From assembly GCA_034440615.1 (NCBI GenBank), contig JAOTOM010005130.1, positions 578,001-642,000 of the forward strand: a stretch of 64,000 nucleotides of DNA, given 5' to 3'. The notes under the pieces are model-generated. The model was given only the letters and a program-made list of their open reading frames with translations, did not search any database and was not told the origin of the DNA. Origin of the DNA: Ashinkailepas kermadecensis (Eukaryota > Arthropoda > Thecostraca > Neolepadidae). The translations under genes and the position numbers were made by a program. Shown one piece after another: positions 43,701 to 55,394 of the stretch (positions are counted from its first letter, which is position 1; each line of letters opens with the position of its first letter).

Positions 43701-44790
43701 CGGTAATACTTAGTGCTGTCTTGGCGACAATCGCCACCCCACCGTAACCACTAGAGTCGGGCCGGTCCGCGCGTTTCACTTGGTAACCGGGGAAGTTAAT
43801 GAGACGCGTGGGGGTGCTAGGTCGCAGCCAGATCTCAGTCACCACAGTCACCTAGGTCTAGAGAGTAAGAATGAAGGTCGTTGTGTAGCTCAAGTAGCTT
43901 AGGTTTGATGGATTGTGCATTCATGAGTCCCATGTGGAGCTGTTCTTTGCGCTGTTGAGCTGCCACGTGGCTTGTTCCGCCCCGCGATCCGCGTCTTCTG
44001 CCGCCCCTGGCGCCGCGCCTGCCCCGGCGTGTTTTCTTGGGCGCTGTTTTTATAACGGCGACACTCACCTCGGTCGGATTGGCCGAGGGGAGCGTCGGCT
44101 GGTGACTGGCAGAGGCGGTGAAAGCCACGGCGGTGATGACGTCACGAACGGGACGGCTGCATGTCCGTTGCTAGCCCGAGTGAACGGGGGACGTGAAGGC
44201 GGTTAAAACTTGAACAAGGGCGATGGATAGCAGCAGCCGGATGATGTCCGTGTGCATGATGAAAACTGGTAGTGCTGTAGATAGACGATGAAGAACACTA
44301 TTGCTGGAGGCACAGGAATTCCGAGCGGCACGAAGGCGTCAGTCCATCAGCCTTCTCCGCTGCAGTGTCGGAAAGAAGACTAACCACGGGCAGTAGCTGA
44401 TGATTGATGCAAGGGAGGTCAATGTAGAGAAAGGCGCTGTCACTTCTTCACTCACTCAGTTTTTCAGGCGTCCAATCACTGTGCAATCACTGTCCAATCA
44501 CTGCACAATTTCCGTCTTGCACAATTTCCGTCTGGAGTAACCAGCAGAAATTTCCACTAAGGAGTTCAGCCACTTCGCGCACGTGTAGCGTATAGGTACG
44601 CCGGTTTTGGTTCGATATTTCACTTCTTCTTTTTTCTGGTACACCTTTCAGTCTTTCTGGTTCACTTCTCACTCAGAGTTTCACACACCCTATATACAGA
44701 GGCACAAAGAGGGCGAGGGAAAGGCTGGGCGAGCGACCGAGACGTGTCTGCTCGCGGCGCCGCGCTCAGGCCAACTGAGAATCTTACCCG
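40768..44790 (-). mobile_element. L2/CR1-group LINE, nearly full length, minus strand
   Basis: On the minus strand: a 5' region from about 44790 with TATA-like TGTATATAGGG near 44690, an ORF from ATG at 44128, and a 3' UTR ending in AAATAAATAAATAAA repeats at 40768-40790. A basic run (KKTRRGRRGARGGRRRGS) precedes the endonuclease start NAQSIKPKLLELHNDLHSYS. The short-motif tail, endonuclease-then-reverse-transcriptase order and motif wording place it in the CR1/L2 group. It lies in the intron downstream of the Thr-rich exon of gene 2, same orientation. Confidence 0.85.
41075..44128 (-). pseudogene. LINE ORF2: endonuclease and reverse transcriptase, broken
   Basis: Endonuclease pieces: VTEIWLRPSTPTRLINFPGY near 43840, GYGGVAIVAKTALS near 43740 and AGDLNCNLLDTACS near 43490. 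Reverse transcriptase: TSACGPDGICIKV near 42610, TQHGFRPRHSTETALI near 42290, DLSKCFDVIDH near 42160, and the catalytic FADDTQI near 41900. The C-terminal region reads RNLGVTFDRHMSWDSHV and ends near 41075. Breaks: frame changes near 43560-43850, 43210 and 42740-42786, a small duplication of ATAGAGTTGTTTCT near 42350, and a stop just after VFQG near 41985. Long intact blocks suggest moderate age. Confidence 0.85.
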
Positions 44791-44878
44791 TGGCCTGCTT
44801 GACTGACCCATCACATGCTCTGCGACCTGCCCCGTGACCGATCTGTAATCTGATCGCTGACCTGGCGTCAGCACTGAC

Positions 44879-45039
44879 CGTGACACCGCTATCATCCAGG
44901 TCGATCGTGTCGGGCGGCAGGGAGGCCAGCGTCGTGGACGCTGGCGTGGTCGCGACGGTGGTGGTCGTCGGGGTCGTGGTCGTGGTCGGCTCGACAGTTG
45001 TGGTCGTCGCTATGGTAGTCGTCGTCAGCGACATCGGAT
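44879..45039 (-). CDS. Thr-rich mucin-like exon of minus-strand gene 2 (exon b)
   Basis: 161-bp minus-strand exon from acceptor CACTCGGTAG to donor GTCAGT. It begins PMSLTTTTIATTTTVEPT and ends LPPDTIDLDDSGVT; about half the residues are Thr. Such segments are usually heavily O-glycosylated stalks in secreted or surface proteins. Two leading bases match the one trailing base of the EB exon; phase-0 end matches the exon at 38436-38589. An alternative donor (GACGCCAG/GTCAGC, exon edge 44862) would change the phase. The shared weak donor form GTCAGT also occurs at exon g. Confidence 0.55.
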
Positions 45040-45169
45040 CTACCGAGTGACGTCACCACATAACGTCACGATTACCAATGCTGTGCGGCGCCATCTCAGA
45101 AGGTGGAAGATGAGGGGGAGGGGGGCTCCATGTCTCGGGGCCCGAGCGTTAAATTCAAGTATGATTCTC

Positions 45170-45337
<168 letters not shown>

Positions 45338-45341
<4 letters not shown>

Positions 45342-45639
45342 GCTGTCTGCAGTGGCCCCTCGCTCTCTGTCTCTTCTCTCTCTCTCTCACATATGGGCAT
45401 ATGGGCACCAAAGCGTTGTACGAAAGGTACCGGCCTTTTCATGTGACGTGACATTTCGTGTGACGGTTTTTCATGGCAATAGAGTAGCCCCAGCAAAATG
45501 TGGTAGTCGGGTAGTGTAACTATGCAGGAAAACTCCAATAAGTAAACAAATGGTTTTACAGATTATATTGGATGGTCGTCTGCGCTCACCACTCCTTAAA
45601 CACCAAGAAAGAGAGTTTGCATTGATAAAGGTGGTCAAA
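45338..45639. other. intron of gene 2, no recognised feature
   Basis: Unique sequence between a microsatellite and a minisatellite. Confidence 0.4.
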
Positions 45640-45835
45640 TATGTTTTCAATGATTTGGCTCGTTGTCCGTTTCACCATTTGTCCGTTAAACAATTTGCCC
45701 GTATGACTATTTGGCCATTTGATTATTTGTCCGCTAAACTATTTGTCTGTTTGAATATTTGACCATTTGCCTATTTGGCCGTTTGACTATTTGTCCATTT
45801 GACTATTTGCCGCTATGACTGCCTGTCCGGGCAGC
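45640..45835 (+). repeat. 18-19-bp minisatellite in the intron after the EB exon
   Basis: About ten diverged units of the form TTTGNCCGTTTGACTATT. It is not a copy of the exon edge, but begins only about 15 bp into the intron (minus-strand sense). Confidence 0.8.
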
Positions 45836-45848
45836 GGGTGCCACTCAC

Positions 45849-45974
45849 CGACACAGGTGCCCTCGTGCTCCACGAAGCCGTTCTGGCAGGCGCACACACC
45901 CGACGGCGTGCAGAAAGCCTTCCCGGTTTGGCGAGCGCACTCCACGTCAATCTGGCATACGTCACCAATGGCGG
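45849..45974 (-). CDS. EB-module exon of minus-strand gene 2 (exon a)
   Basis: 126-bp minus-strand exon between acceptor TGTACCCGACAG and the strong donor GTGAGT. It reads AIGDVCQIDVECARQTGKAF, then CTPSGVCACQNGFVEHEGTC. Six cysteines in the order C-x5-C-x8-C-x5-C-x-C-x10-C match the EB/EGF-like module found in secreted and surface proteins of nematodes and arthropods. Two leading and one trailing base (a symmetric module exon) allow in-frame shuffling and fit the next exon. Exons upstream of this one were not recognised before the retrotransposon cluster at 49.7 kb. Confidence 0.75.
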
Positions 45975-45984
45975 CTGTCGGGTA

Positions 45985-46150
45985 CAGGCCAGAGGTCACA
46001 CGGGTCAGCACAAGTCAGGGGTTACACGGGTCACCACAGACCAGAGGTCACACGAGTCAGCACAGGTCAGTGGTCACACGGGTCACCACAGGTTAAGGAT
46101 CACACTGGTCACCACATGTCACAGGTCACACTGGTTGTTGCGGACGCCGT
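45985..46150 (+). repeat. GGTCACACGGGTCA minisatellite beside the EB exon acceptor
   Basis: Five to six units of about 26 bp (CAGAGGTCACACGGGTCAGC and variants). A related, more irregular array occurs at 47280-47620. Confidence 0.8.
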
Positions 46151-46420
46151 GCTCAACCGCTCAGAGTGGACTGTATATATGTGGTTGGCGCCCTGCAGCA
46201 TTGGGTAGAATGGCCAAGAGGCCTAAAGAGAATGATATAGAAGAGAGAGAGCGAGGGAGAAATAAGCGAGAATACCATGTGAAAGGAATTTATTGGAATA
46301 ACAATAGGAAAAGGAACAAATAATTGCAATGTGAGAGGTCGGAAAGATGTGTGATGGGAGAATATAAAGAAATAATCGACGTAACTTAAATAAAGGTGGA
46401 CGTAATAATAGAGGTTGTAG
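46151..46420. other. no recognised feature
   Basis: Nothing supportable; purine-rich GAGAGAGAGCGAGG at about 46240. Confidence 0.35.
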
Positions 46421-46424
46421 GTTA

Positions 46425-46605
46425 GAGCTCCCCAATTCAAGGGAGACAAAGGAACTCTCCAATTCAAGAGAACAGTGGCCAAAATCAAGAACACTCCAAT
46501 TCAAGAGTGAAAGAACCCTCCAATTCAAGAGAGCTAGGACCTAGATAAGAGCACTCCAATTCAAGAGTGAAGGAACCCTCCAATTCAAGAGAGCAGTGGC
46601 ATTAG
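46425..46605 (+). repeat. CTCCAATTCAAGAG repeats
   Basis: Irregular array in which CTCCAATTCAAGAG recurs about seven times. The block AGTGAAAGAACCCTCC is duplicated with a period of about 62 bp. Confidence 0.8.
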
Positions 46606-46902
46606 GACATGAAGGAGTACGAAAAACGTGGAAAGAAAGCAGGAAAAAACAGTCAGGCACGGTGCCCCAGCCGTGACGAGCAGTGATGCGTGTGGTTCCT
46701 CCATTCACTTCACTGATCACTCACTGTTCCACTTATCACTTCAACATTCGCTCAAAGTACTCATTTCTATATTGGCGACGGCGAGACGGCAGAGGTGCAG
46801 TGCACCTGACGAAGACGACAGAAGAAGAGAGAGCGAGAGGGTGTAGACCCGCCGCTTATATATGAAGGTAAGGGCCAGTTGAGACAAGGAGAGAAAGGGG
46901 TC

Positions 46903-47280
46903 ACGGGTCGCATAACACCCGCACCTGCGCCGCGGCCGGCGTTCAACAAATAGGCAGAACAAATACGGGCGACGCGACGGGGACGCCCCACCGGTCGAGC
47001 AAACACTTCTCGCTGGACATGCGGTGTCTAGCCGGATGTCGCGGCTGCCCGCGAACGGCAGACCACCGCGCGACATGCAGTGTAAAAGGGTCGACGGGTC
47101 GCAAAACACCTCGCACCTGCGCCGCGGCCGGCGTTCAGCAAATACGCAGAACAAATATGGGCGACGCGACGGGGACGCCCCACAGGTCTAGCCAACACGT
47201 CGTCGCTAGATATGCGGTGTCCAGCCCGATGTCGCGGCTGCCCGCGAACGGCAGACCACAGTGCGACATGCAGTGTCTGT
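46903..47280 (+). repeat. 192-bp direct duplication
   Basis: Two copies (CACCTGCGCCGCGGCCGGCG at 46921 and 47113) more than 90% alike by eye. Contains GAACGGCAGACCACCGCGCG. No RNA polymerase III boxes or open frame recognised. Confidence 0.8.
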
Positions 47281-47284
47281 CGGC

Positions 47285-47620
47285 AGCACTGGTCATCATA
47301 GGTCAAGGGTCACACGGGTCATCACAGGTCAGATTTCACACGGATCAGCACATGTCGAGAACACATCGGTTAATGCAGGTGGGTCCAGCGGACCAGCAGA
47401 GGTCAAAGGCCAAACGGGTCGACCTAGTTCAAAGGTCGCAGGTGTCAACACAGGCTCTACGTCCCACGAGTCAACATAGGTCAGAGACCAAGCGGGTTAG
47501 CTGAAGTGAGAAATCACACGGATCAACACAGGGTCACACTGGTCACGCTTCAACACTGGTCGGAAGTAACATGGGTCGACACAGGGCAAACGTTGCGCGT
47601 GACAGCACAGGTCAGAACGG
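47285..47620 (+). repeat. irregular AGGTCA/GGTCACAC array
   Basis: Diverged units of about 26-30 bp (CACAGGTCAGA..CACACGGGTCA) related to 45985-46150. Confidence 0.65.
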
Positions 47621-47639
47621 AACGTGCTGTGCTGCATGT

Positions 47640-47940
47640 ACTCTATATATTGCGTAATGTACATATAGCGCACAATATAGCGTGCACTACAACGTACAAT
47701 GAAATTTACAATGCAACGTAAAATGTGACGTACATTGTAGCGTGCAATGTAACGCACATTGTAGCGTGCAATGCAGCGTGCAATGCAGCGTGAATTGTAA
47801 TGTGCAAAGCAACGTACAATGCAACGTACAATATACGTACAATGTAGCGCACCATGCCACGAACAATATAACATGCAATGTAACTCAAAATGTCACATGC
47901 AATGCAATGTACAATGTAACGCACAATGTAACGAACACTT
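47640..47940 (+). repeat. 10-12-bp ACAATGTAACGT minisatellite
   Basis: About 28 imperfect copies of (T/C)GTACAATGTAAC/GTGCAATGCAGC. The minus frames rich in Cys, Thr and Leu are artefacts. Confidence 0.88.
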
Positions 47941-48059
47941 GTGTACACGTGTGTAGAGTACTCACGCAACAAAACCCTTAGCACCCTTAGCAACCAAAAA
48001 TACACCAGATGGAACAAAGTTTGAGGTTCTCCATGCAAAACCGGGAATTTTTTGCGCGA

Positions 48060-49030
48060 TCCGCGCCGAAAGTAGTCTCTGTTCATACGAGGCCATACGA
48101 CCGCACAAGGGCCTGAAAAGAGGCTGGGGCCGCAAAAAGCAACATGATCCCAAAACGAACAAAAATATCGGGCACTAAGTAAACACATCGAGATCTTTGA
48201 AAGCGCCCCAACAACGAAAAAAAATATTCGGTGCGCAAGAAAAGCAACAAAACCCTAAAACGAGCAGGGGTTTCGAAAATGCGTTGGGCCTCTAAGAAAA
48301 TGGATTGGAGCCCTAAGACACATCCGTAGACGAAGAAATACGAAACGGGTCCAAAGAAGTACACTCAGGCAGGGCCTCGGTTCGGTAGCCAACCTAGAAG
48401 CATGCTTAATCAAAGATATGAGGTGCATCAAAGCTCACCGGGTATCCGCATTTTTTCACCATAAAGTATGGGAAGTAGGGAACTAATGATCGAATTTAAT
48501 TAATCGAATTTTCGCAGCGAACGCCCATACGAAGCATTTTATCACGTCAGACATGGCGCAAGTCTATCATGTGTCAGCACTTAGCAAAGCGTAGGAGGCC
48601 CAGCAGAATCCTGAGCATCGCACGAAGTGTGGCGAATGCGCCGAATGCGCAAGAAGGGTGTGCACGTGCACTAACGTTGGCGTCGTGGCGACCGGGCACT
48701 ATGAACTGGAATGTCTGAAATTGGGAAATTATACATTTTAAAGTGATTGGTGTAGGTGTAATTTCAGCAGTGCGAGGTGACTTATCAAGGGATACCAAAA
48801 TAATACATTCGAACAGGGTGGGGGAGCTAGGGTTGAAATCCGACGAATCAGAAACGATAGTGGTAGATTAGGCCCCTCCACAGGATAATTCAGTTGATCA
48901 CTAATTGTTTTATTTAAAATGGTTCCTTTGACTAAAATAGTGGTCGAAACCAGAAGACTTTATTGAGTAGTTGGACCCCCTCCAAATACGTTTGCCCCCT
49001 CCCCTTGACGCAAATATAGGTGCGTCACTG
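48060..49030 (+). repeat. second copy of the unclassified dispersed repeat
   Basis: 48060-48360 carries the degenerate GGGGCC/A-run units. 48373-48800 matches 11161-11560. From 48825 the sequence matches 17221-17445. Only about 25-40 bp separate the two matching blocks here, so this copy lacks the CR1 nest. Confidence 0.72.
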
Positions 49031-49751
49031 GTCTCCCAATAATTTTCAGCAACTTACGCCCATGGAGCAAAGCCAACATTGCGGGGGCAAATTCCCCCTC
49101 ACAAGCATACAAAACAACACTGATGCCCCATATTAAATAGGAGGAATGATGTTTTAAAATGTATTTTCTTCCTACAAAGTTGTCTTCTGTGATTACAGCC
49201 TGCATGATTAGAGCTTCCCAGGTTCAATGCCTTCGCAACGACATAATTTACAAAACGGTACAGCAGAGCGATATCCATGGGCGTGACGGCGTGGAATTCG
49301 AAGGTTTGGCATTATTTATGCATTGTCATTGTTGCATTGTTGCATTGCCATTGATGCATTGTTGTTTAATGCTTGTTCTTGCCGTGAATTTATTCGCGGA
49401 GGATATATTATTTTAGCTTCTGTGTCAAGTGCCTTGCAGCCAGCACCAAATGTTATAACAAAAAAATCATAAGATAACGATCAGAAAACCAATTCAATCC
49501 ACTTCTCGTTGTCACCTTCTCGAAATTGTCGTCCTAGGACTGAGAAATGATCGTTTAAGCTTGTTTATGAGATCAAGCTGATGGGAAAGACTAACAGTAG
49601 TGATGAACCTAGCTATATTCAGTTAAACTTGGTGGACATAGAAGTGGGTTGATCAATGGGAGATATCTTTAAGATATGCTCAGCACGAGCTCTACCAGCT
49701 CGCTACAATCTAGAGGCCAGCGGAAAGGTTCTTCTCGTCGATAAAGCATAA
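49031..49751. other. no recognised feature
   Basis: AT-rich unique sequence before the LTR of element A. GCATTGTTGCATTG repeats at about 49320-49370. Confidence 0.35.
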
Positions 49752-50610
49752 TGTAACATGGTTAAAGTTAATGTGATCGTTCGAGACTCTCTGGAATGTA
49801 CTATCTGTGTCACCGCGATAAGACCGCGTGAGGTACCAAAACACGAATATAAGCTATCACCTCAAGAACGTCAGGCAGGCGGCCCATCCGATCCACCACA
49901 GATAAGATCCATGTCCCGCTCGCAATGTTCGATTGTTAGCCGCTGCGATGAGATCACCCCACGAGATTATAACCAATAAGAGACAAGCTCGTGTCGAGGA
50001 GTTCGCATACCACAAAGCTAATGGCGCCACCAGCGGGTGCCTTTCTCGAACCGACGTCAGTTGCTAAGGCGCCTGCCGGACACCGCGGCTGCAAAACTGC
50101 AACCTAAGCGTGCGACCGGCCAGACGGGGAGTGCACGAGAACTGAACCCATGACCCGTGACGAATCAGGAGTCAGCAACATCCAGCCAGGGCGATGGCCG
50201 CCGGCACAACTAGCCAATCCGGACCCGGGGCACATTTGACTGGCGCGTCATATTGAACCGGCCAATGAGAGTGCGGGTTGTACGCCGATGATGTATTTGC
50301 GTGGGCCGACTCGTGTGTATATATGTGTGTACTAATGAAAATAAATAGAGAAGCCCCGGAGACCGCCAGAAGAGGGTTCCAGAGAGAACGAACGTTTTCT
50401 TGTCGAGCGAGCGAGGCATCGCCCATCACGGCTCGGGTGTAGGCGACTACGAAGTAAACTCAGTCGTTTTCACGTATCATTTTATTCCGAGGTTTTAAAT
50501 ATCGCAAACGCTTGGTCCAACTAGACTACACACGGCCAGGGAAGAAACTACCCGACAACTGATGCCGAGACCGCGGATGTAGGCCCCTGGACAGTCACCA
50601 AGCTGTCACA
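49752..50610 (+). repeat. probable 5' LTR of Ty3/gypsy element A
   Basis: Starts TGTAACA and ends TGTCACA (TG...CA, inverted ends). Contains TATA-like GTATATATGTG at about 50317 and AATAAA at about 50340, in the spacing expected for an LTR promoter and R region. The matching 3' LTR is beyond the window, so both ends are inferred. TCTGGTGCTGGTGAT directly follows and could be the primer site. Confidence 0.45.
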
Positions 50611-50928
50611 TCTGGTGCTGGTGATCTCCGGGCATCACATCGGACGACCTGAGGTCAACTCATCCGACTACGAGTGCGTCCGTCTGCAGGAGGAGCAAAT
50701 CGATCCGACTACCTCAACAACGCTGTAAGCCCGGAAAATTCCCAAAATCCTTTCAACAATACCTGTGCTAAATTTTGACCACTGTATAGTATTGGAGTGT
50801 TCGTATGTTCACTGTGTATGGGCGTGTGAATTGTACGTGGATTAGGAAACTAATTAGCCGCACACCTCTCCGCAAAACCTGTGTGAATCGAAATTTTAAT
50901 TTGAGAAATTAATTAACGTAAACGAACC

Positions 50929-51939
50929 ATGACCGAGATTCTTCTGGATCGTATCTCTGAGAGTTTTAATCAAATCAGGATGGAATTAAGAGCTCAGGGC
51001 TTAAGTAACAATATTAAACAATATACAGGTGATAGCCATAATAAGTTAATCGAGTGGGTCAAACAATTAGACCGTATCAGTTTTAGTATGGATAATGGAC
51101 AGATGAGAATCATTTGTTTAAAAACACTTGGTGGACCCGCAGCTGAATTTCTCCAACGTATGCTATCGCTACAAGTATGCCTAACGTGGGCAAAGATTAA
51201 ACAGGTAATGAGGGAACGCTATTCGGACCTCTCAGATCCAAAGAACGCAAAAGAAACCTTGAGAAGGGTAAAGCAATACCGCAGCGAATCGGTACAGAAC
51301 TACTCGGATATAATTATTTCACTAGCAAAGGAAGCTTATTCCGATTTTAATAGTCCTGCGACCCAGGAAATTTTGTTAGATGTGTTCAACAAAGGAGTAC
51401 AAAGCCACAAGCTAGCAGAAAAATGATATAGACATTCCTTTCAGACTCTTGAGGATGCAATACAATTCGCTGTGCGTGAACAGCAACTGCTTAAAAATGT
51501 TTATTAAGCCGGGGATCACAGAAAACGGATGAGGAACCAATGAAAGTTGATATGGTACAAATCGGAAATGAACGGTTGGATAGGATAGAGAAACTAGTAG
51601 TATCCCTAGGGGAGACTGTATCAAAATTGGCCGCTCAGAAACTAGACCCCCCCGAAACCACAAACCCAGCCTCAATCAGGACAACGAGTATTCCTCCCAT
51701 CACAGCCACAATATACGCGACCACCAAGACCGTACGTTCCCCGACCCAACTATGGACCTCCAATGCCGCGCCCCTCTTTCGGTCCCACCATGTGGAAGCT
51801 CCGACCGCCAAACCCGACTGGTCCCTCGTTTGAATGGACCCCGGACGGCCGACCGATCTGTTACAAGTGTACCAAGGTCGGTCATATTGGACGACAGTGT
51901 CGTTCCTGCCCGAATTCCCCTAGACAGGCGGAAAACTGA
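50929..51939 (+). pseudogene. gag of element A
   Basis: Starts MTEILLDRISESFNQI. Gag-like core includes LIEWVKQLDRISFSM and LRRVKQYRSESVQNYSD. A stop follows at 51424; the frame shifts near 51510 and returns by about 51720. It then gives a Pro/Arg-rich linker and one CCHC zinc knuckle (CYKCTKVGHIGRQC) near 51860 for RNA binding. The stop is at 51937-51939. Same layout as gag of element B, but the disabling lesions are at different positions. Confidence 0.82.
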
Positions 51940-52101
51940 GACGCTCCATTGCGAATGACCACCTCAATGGAGCTAACATTAAGCAAAAAGTGAACCTACA
52001 GAGGAAGGAAGGAAAAAAACATCCGTAGGAAACGAGACCCGAAGAAACAGAAATCGAACCACAAAAATGTTCAGCACGTTCGTGTTAAACCCAACACTCC
52101 C

Positions 52102-54620
52102 ATGTGTTGGATTAAAATCGGGAATCAGAAGGCTTATACGCTCGTTGATACAGGAGCAGATATTTCGCTAATTTCAAAGGAACTTTTTGACAAAATCACG
52201 GAAAAACAGACTCTCAGATTTTCAGAGGATGAAAAAGATCGCATCCCACTCATTTCAGCAAGCGAGCATCGTTTGAAAAACATTTGTGTAGGAACATCTA
52301 GAGTCGAGATGAGTAAATTCAGTAAACCATTCAGCTTCCAAATTGTAGCCGGACTGAAACAACAATGCATGTTAGGAAACGATTTCTTAACCGAGTTTGG
52401 AGCAAAATTGGACTTCGAGAAAAAAGCCTTGCGTATCGAAGGTCATATGATTCCGCTTCGCGTTCAGCGCACGATTAGCGAACAGGCGAGTTCGCTAGTC
52501 AGACTAAAAGGACGCACATATATCCCGGCCAATACGGTCGTGGAGTGTCTGGCAGCTGTGAACAGGGCGCAACTGGTAAATCAAACGTGCTATGTGAGGT
52601 CACTGGATAATACACCAGTAATTTCCGAGGAGCCAGGCTTAATCATAGCCGAGGTAGTGGCAAAACCAACTCGCCATAAGCGTCTACCAGTAAGAATTAT
52701 AAATACGTCCACCCGAGACTTCACAATGTATAACAATCAAGTGATCGCCTACGCTGAGAGAATAGATGACACGGATCTGGAGTACCTTGTTGACATGCCA
52801 CAAGACCTTGACTTAGCCCCGACCACCTCACCCACTGACCCAGTTGAGCAAGTGCGACTGGCTCATCTGACCGACGCTGACAGGGACGATCTCGAACAGC
52901 TGTTACGAGCCAATGCTGACCTGTTTGCCGCGACTGACGCCGACCTCGGTACAACTGACCTCGCTGAGATGGAGATAGAGACCGCTGACCACGCACCCGT
53001 CCGTCAGCCGCCTTACAAAACACCGTTTAGCCAACGAAAATATGTGGAAGAACAGATACGTATCATGCTAAAGGCTGGTATAATAGAGGAATCCGACAGT
53101 CCGTGGGCCGCACCCATAGTGATAGTGCGAAAAAAGATGGTTCAAATAGGTTTGCAGTCGACTATCGGAAACTAAATAATATTACGAAGAAAAACAGCTA
53201 TCCCCTTCCACTGATAGAAGATATTCTCGCGTCTCTCGGAGGAGCAAACTTCTTCTCATCACTAGATCTAAAGTCAGGATATTGGCAAATCCCAATGGCA
53301 AAAGATAGCATACCTAAGACATCGTTCATCTGCTTCGTGGGCCTGTGGAACTTCAGAAAAATGCCCTTTGGAATCTGCAACGCTCCGAGCCTCTTTGCAC
53401 AAGAAATGTCCAAAGTCCTATCTGGAATACAGAATCAATTTGCAACTGCATACATCGACGACATAATAATATATTCAAAAAATTTACGGAACATCTAGCT
53501 CATTTGAAGGAAGTTTTTCGTCGCCTGCGAAAAGCACAGTTGAAGTTGAAAATATAAAAGTGTGAGTTTCTAAAAAAGGAAGTACAATACCTAGGACACG
53601 TGGTATCAGCCTCTGGCATGAAGCCAAACCCGGAGAAGGTAGAAGCTATACAGTACATGGCAGCTCCGACTACCGTGAAAGGAGTCCGATCATTTATCGG
53701 CATGTGTTCTTACTATCGACGTTTCATCCCTAAATTTAGCCAAATAGCCACGCCGTTGATTGACTTAACGAAGAAACATGCCATATTTAAGTGGACAGAT
53801 AATTGCGAAAACGCTTTTACAACATTAAAACAAAAACTAGCTTCTGCACCAGTACTGGCTTATCCAGATGTCACTAAAGACTATAAATTGTATACCGACG
53901 CCTCACTGAGAGCGGTAGGAGCAGTTCTAGTACAGGAACACAATGGTGAAGAGAAAGTAATCCAGTACCTGTCTAAACAACTTAACGAAACACAACAAAA
54001 ATGGCCGATCGTTCAGTTGGAGGCATACGCGTGTGTGTACGCAGTCCTAAAATTACGTCAATATCTGCTGGGATCAAAATTCACCATCCTGACCGATCAC
54101 AGACCACTTACATTTTTAAATCTGTCAGAAATGAAAAACCCCATGCTACAGAGATGGGCTATCATGCTTTCCGAGCACAACTGTGAAATTGTATACATTA
54201 AAGGGCCAAAGAACATTGTCGCAGATCACCTCAGCCGAATGAGTGAAACCAATCAGAAAATAAATGTAATCGATTCCGACCACGTTCCCGTGGGAGACTT
54301 CAGGGGTACCGAATTCAGTAAACCGGAGGAAGAGTTGAGTCGAGAAGATAAATTCAAGGATGTATTAATGAGTTGGGAAAATATTGAAAAAATCCAGAAA
54401 ACAGACGAGGAAATAAAAAAATTCGGAAAATAATAAAAGATAAAAACCATCGGATTATAAAAGTGTAGTTCTACACTATATGGAGTAAGACAAACTAATT
54501 TATAAAATTAGCGAAGGACCACGCTGTGGACCGTTCCCTGGACTACAATTATGCGTGCCAAAATGTTTGAGACAATAATTATTTAAAGAATTTCATGAAG
54601 GCTTCTTTGCCAGACATATG
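52102..54620 (+). pseudogene. pol of element A (protease, reverse transcriptase, RNase H, start of integrase)
   Basis: Aspartic protease active site LVDTGADISLISK near 52141. Reverse transcriptase from about 53025, with catalytic YIDD near 53450. RNase H has YTDASLRAVGAV near 53890 and a terminal VADHLSRM near 54225. Frame breaks occur near 53135 and 53485, with a stop near 53555. After 54433 the integrase N-terminus survives only as fragments (GPRCGPFPGLQLCVPK, then GFFARHMG). Reading stops at the element B insertion. Confidence 0.88.
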
Positions 54621-54624
54621 GGAT
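54621..54624 (+). other. target-site duplication of element B, left copy (GGAT)
   Basis: GGAT at 54621-54624 immediately before the left LTR is repeated as GGAT at 63731-63734 after the right LTR. Joining the flanks across one copy restores continuous coding of element A. Confidence 0.9.
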
Positions 54625-55394
54625 TGTAAGAGAGTTAGTTTTTGAGCGTCTTGATCCCATATAATTCAGCAATACCCCTTCGTTCATGGCGCGACAAGTT
54701 GCCGGCTCCGAGACTGGCGTCGGCCTGTCTGCTGCCTACGTCAGCAGCCACCGCCCGAACGGAGACGTACATTGGACCTTGTACCTTCCCCTCCCTCCTT
54801 CCGGCTGACACCCCGCCAGCCAGGCGCCAGAGACGTGACCTCTATTCGACCGGCGCGTACCGCCGCCGTCGTTAATGCTAGATGTAACTGTGTTCACATA
54901 AAGTTATACGTTTGGCTGTCCCGTAACCGTAATTGATATAATCCCGTAAGCCTTGCGATTGTAAAAGTGTACCGTAAACGTAACACATCGTCACCGCCAC
55001 TAGAAACAGACCATTTCCCCTTCTAGAAGGCCGTCGACATGGATGTGACGTCAAGGAGGGTTCTGCGCCCTCGACCAATCCGCGGCCGGGGGTCTCCCGA
55101 AGTCACTAGCGGCCGTGCGGCCCCAGGCAGTCGGTCTTGAATCCTCTGAGCGAGCGGATCGCTGCTACGCGTGCGCGCTTCCCAACTAAATTCGGCTTCT
55201 AAATTCATAGGAAAGGCAGTATCACGGCTTACCTTCCGAGGAGAACGTACTGTACGGTGTCTGTAGTTCTCGTGTGATCGTGGAGTGCTGCAGTGCAATA
55301 CAGGGCAGCAAAAGGTACTGGTACTTTCGTGACTGGAGTTATCGCGAACCAAGAGGTTGCTAGACTTTCGCGTGATAATAAGGACTTTCCTACA
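54625..55394 (+). repeat. 5' LTR of element B
   Basis: 770 bp from TGTAAGAG to CCTACA. About seven differences, including one 1-bp indel, from the 3' LTR at 62962-63730, i.e. about 99% identity. Confidence 0.93.

Larger units (their letters stand above)
49752..54624 (+). mobile_element. Ty3/gypsy LTR retrotransposon A, 5' part
   Basis: LTR, leader with a GTAAGCCCG donor-like site at about 50728, gag, and pol up to the integrase zinc-binding region, where element B interrupts it at 54624/54625. It continues at 63731. Domain order protease-reverse transcriptase-RNase H-integrase is that of Ty3/gypsy. Confidence 0.88.
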
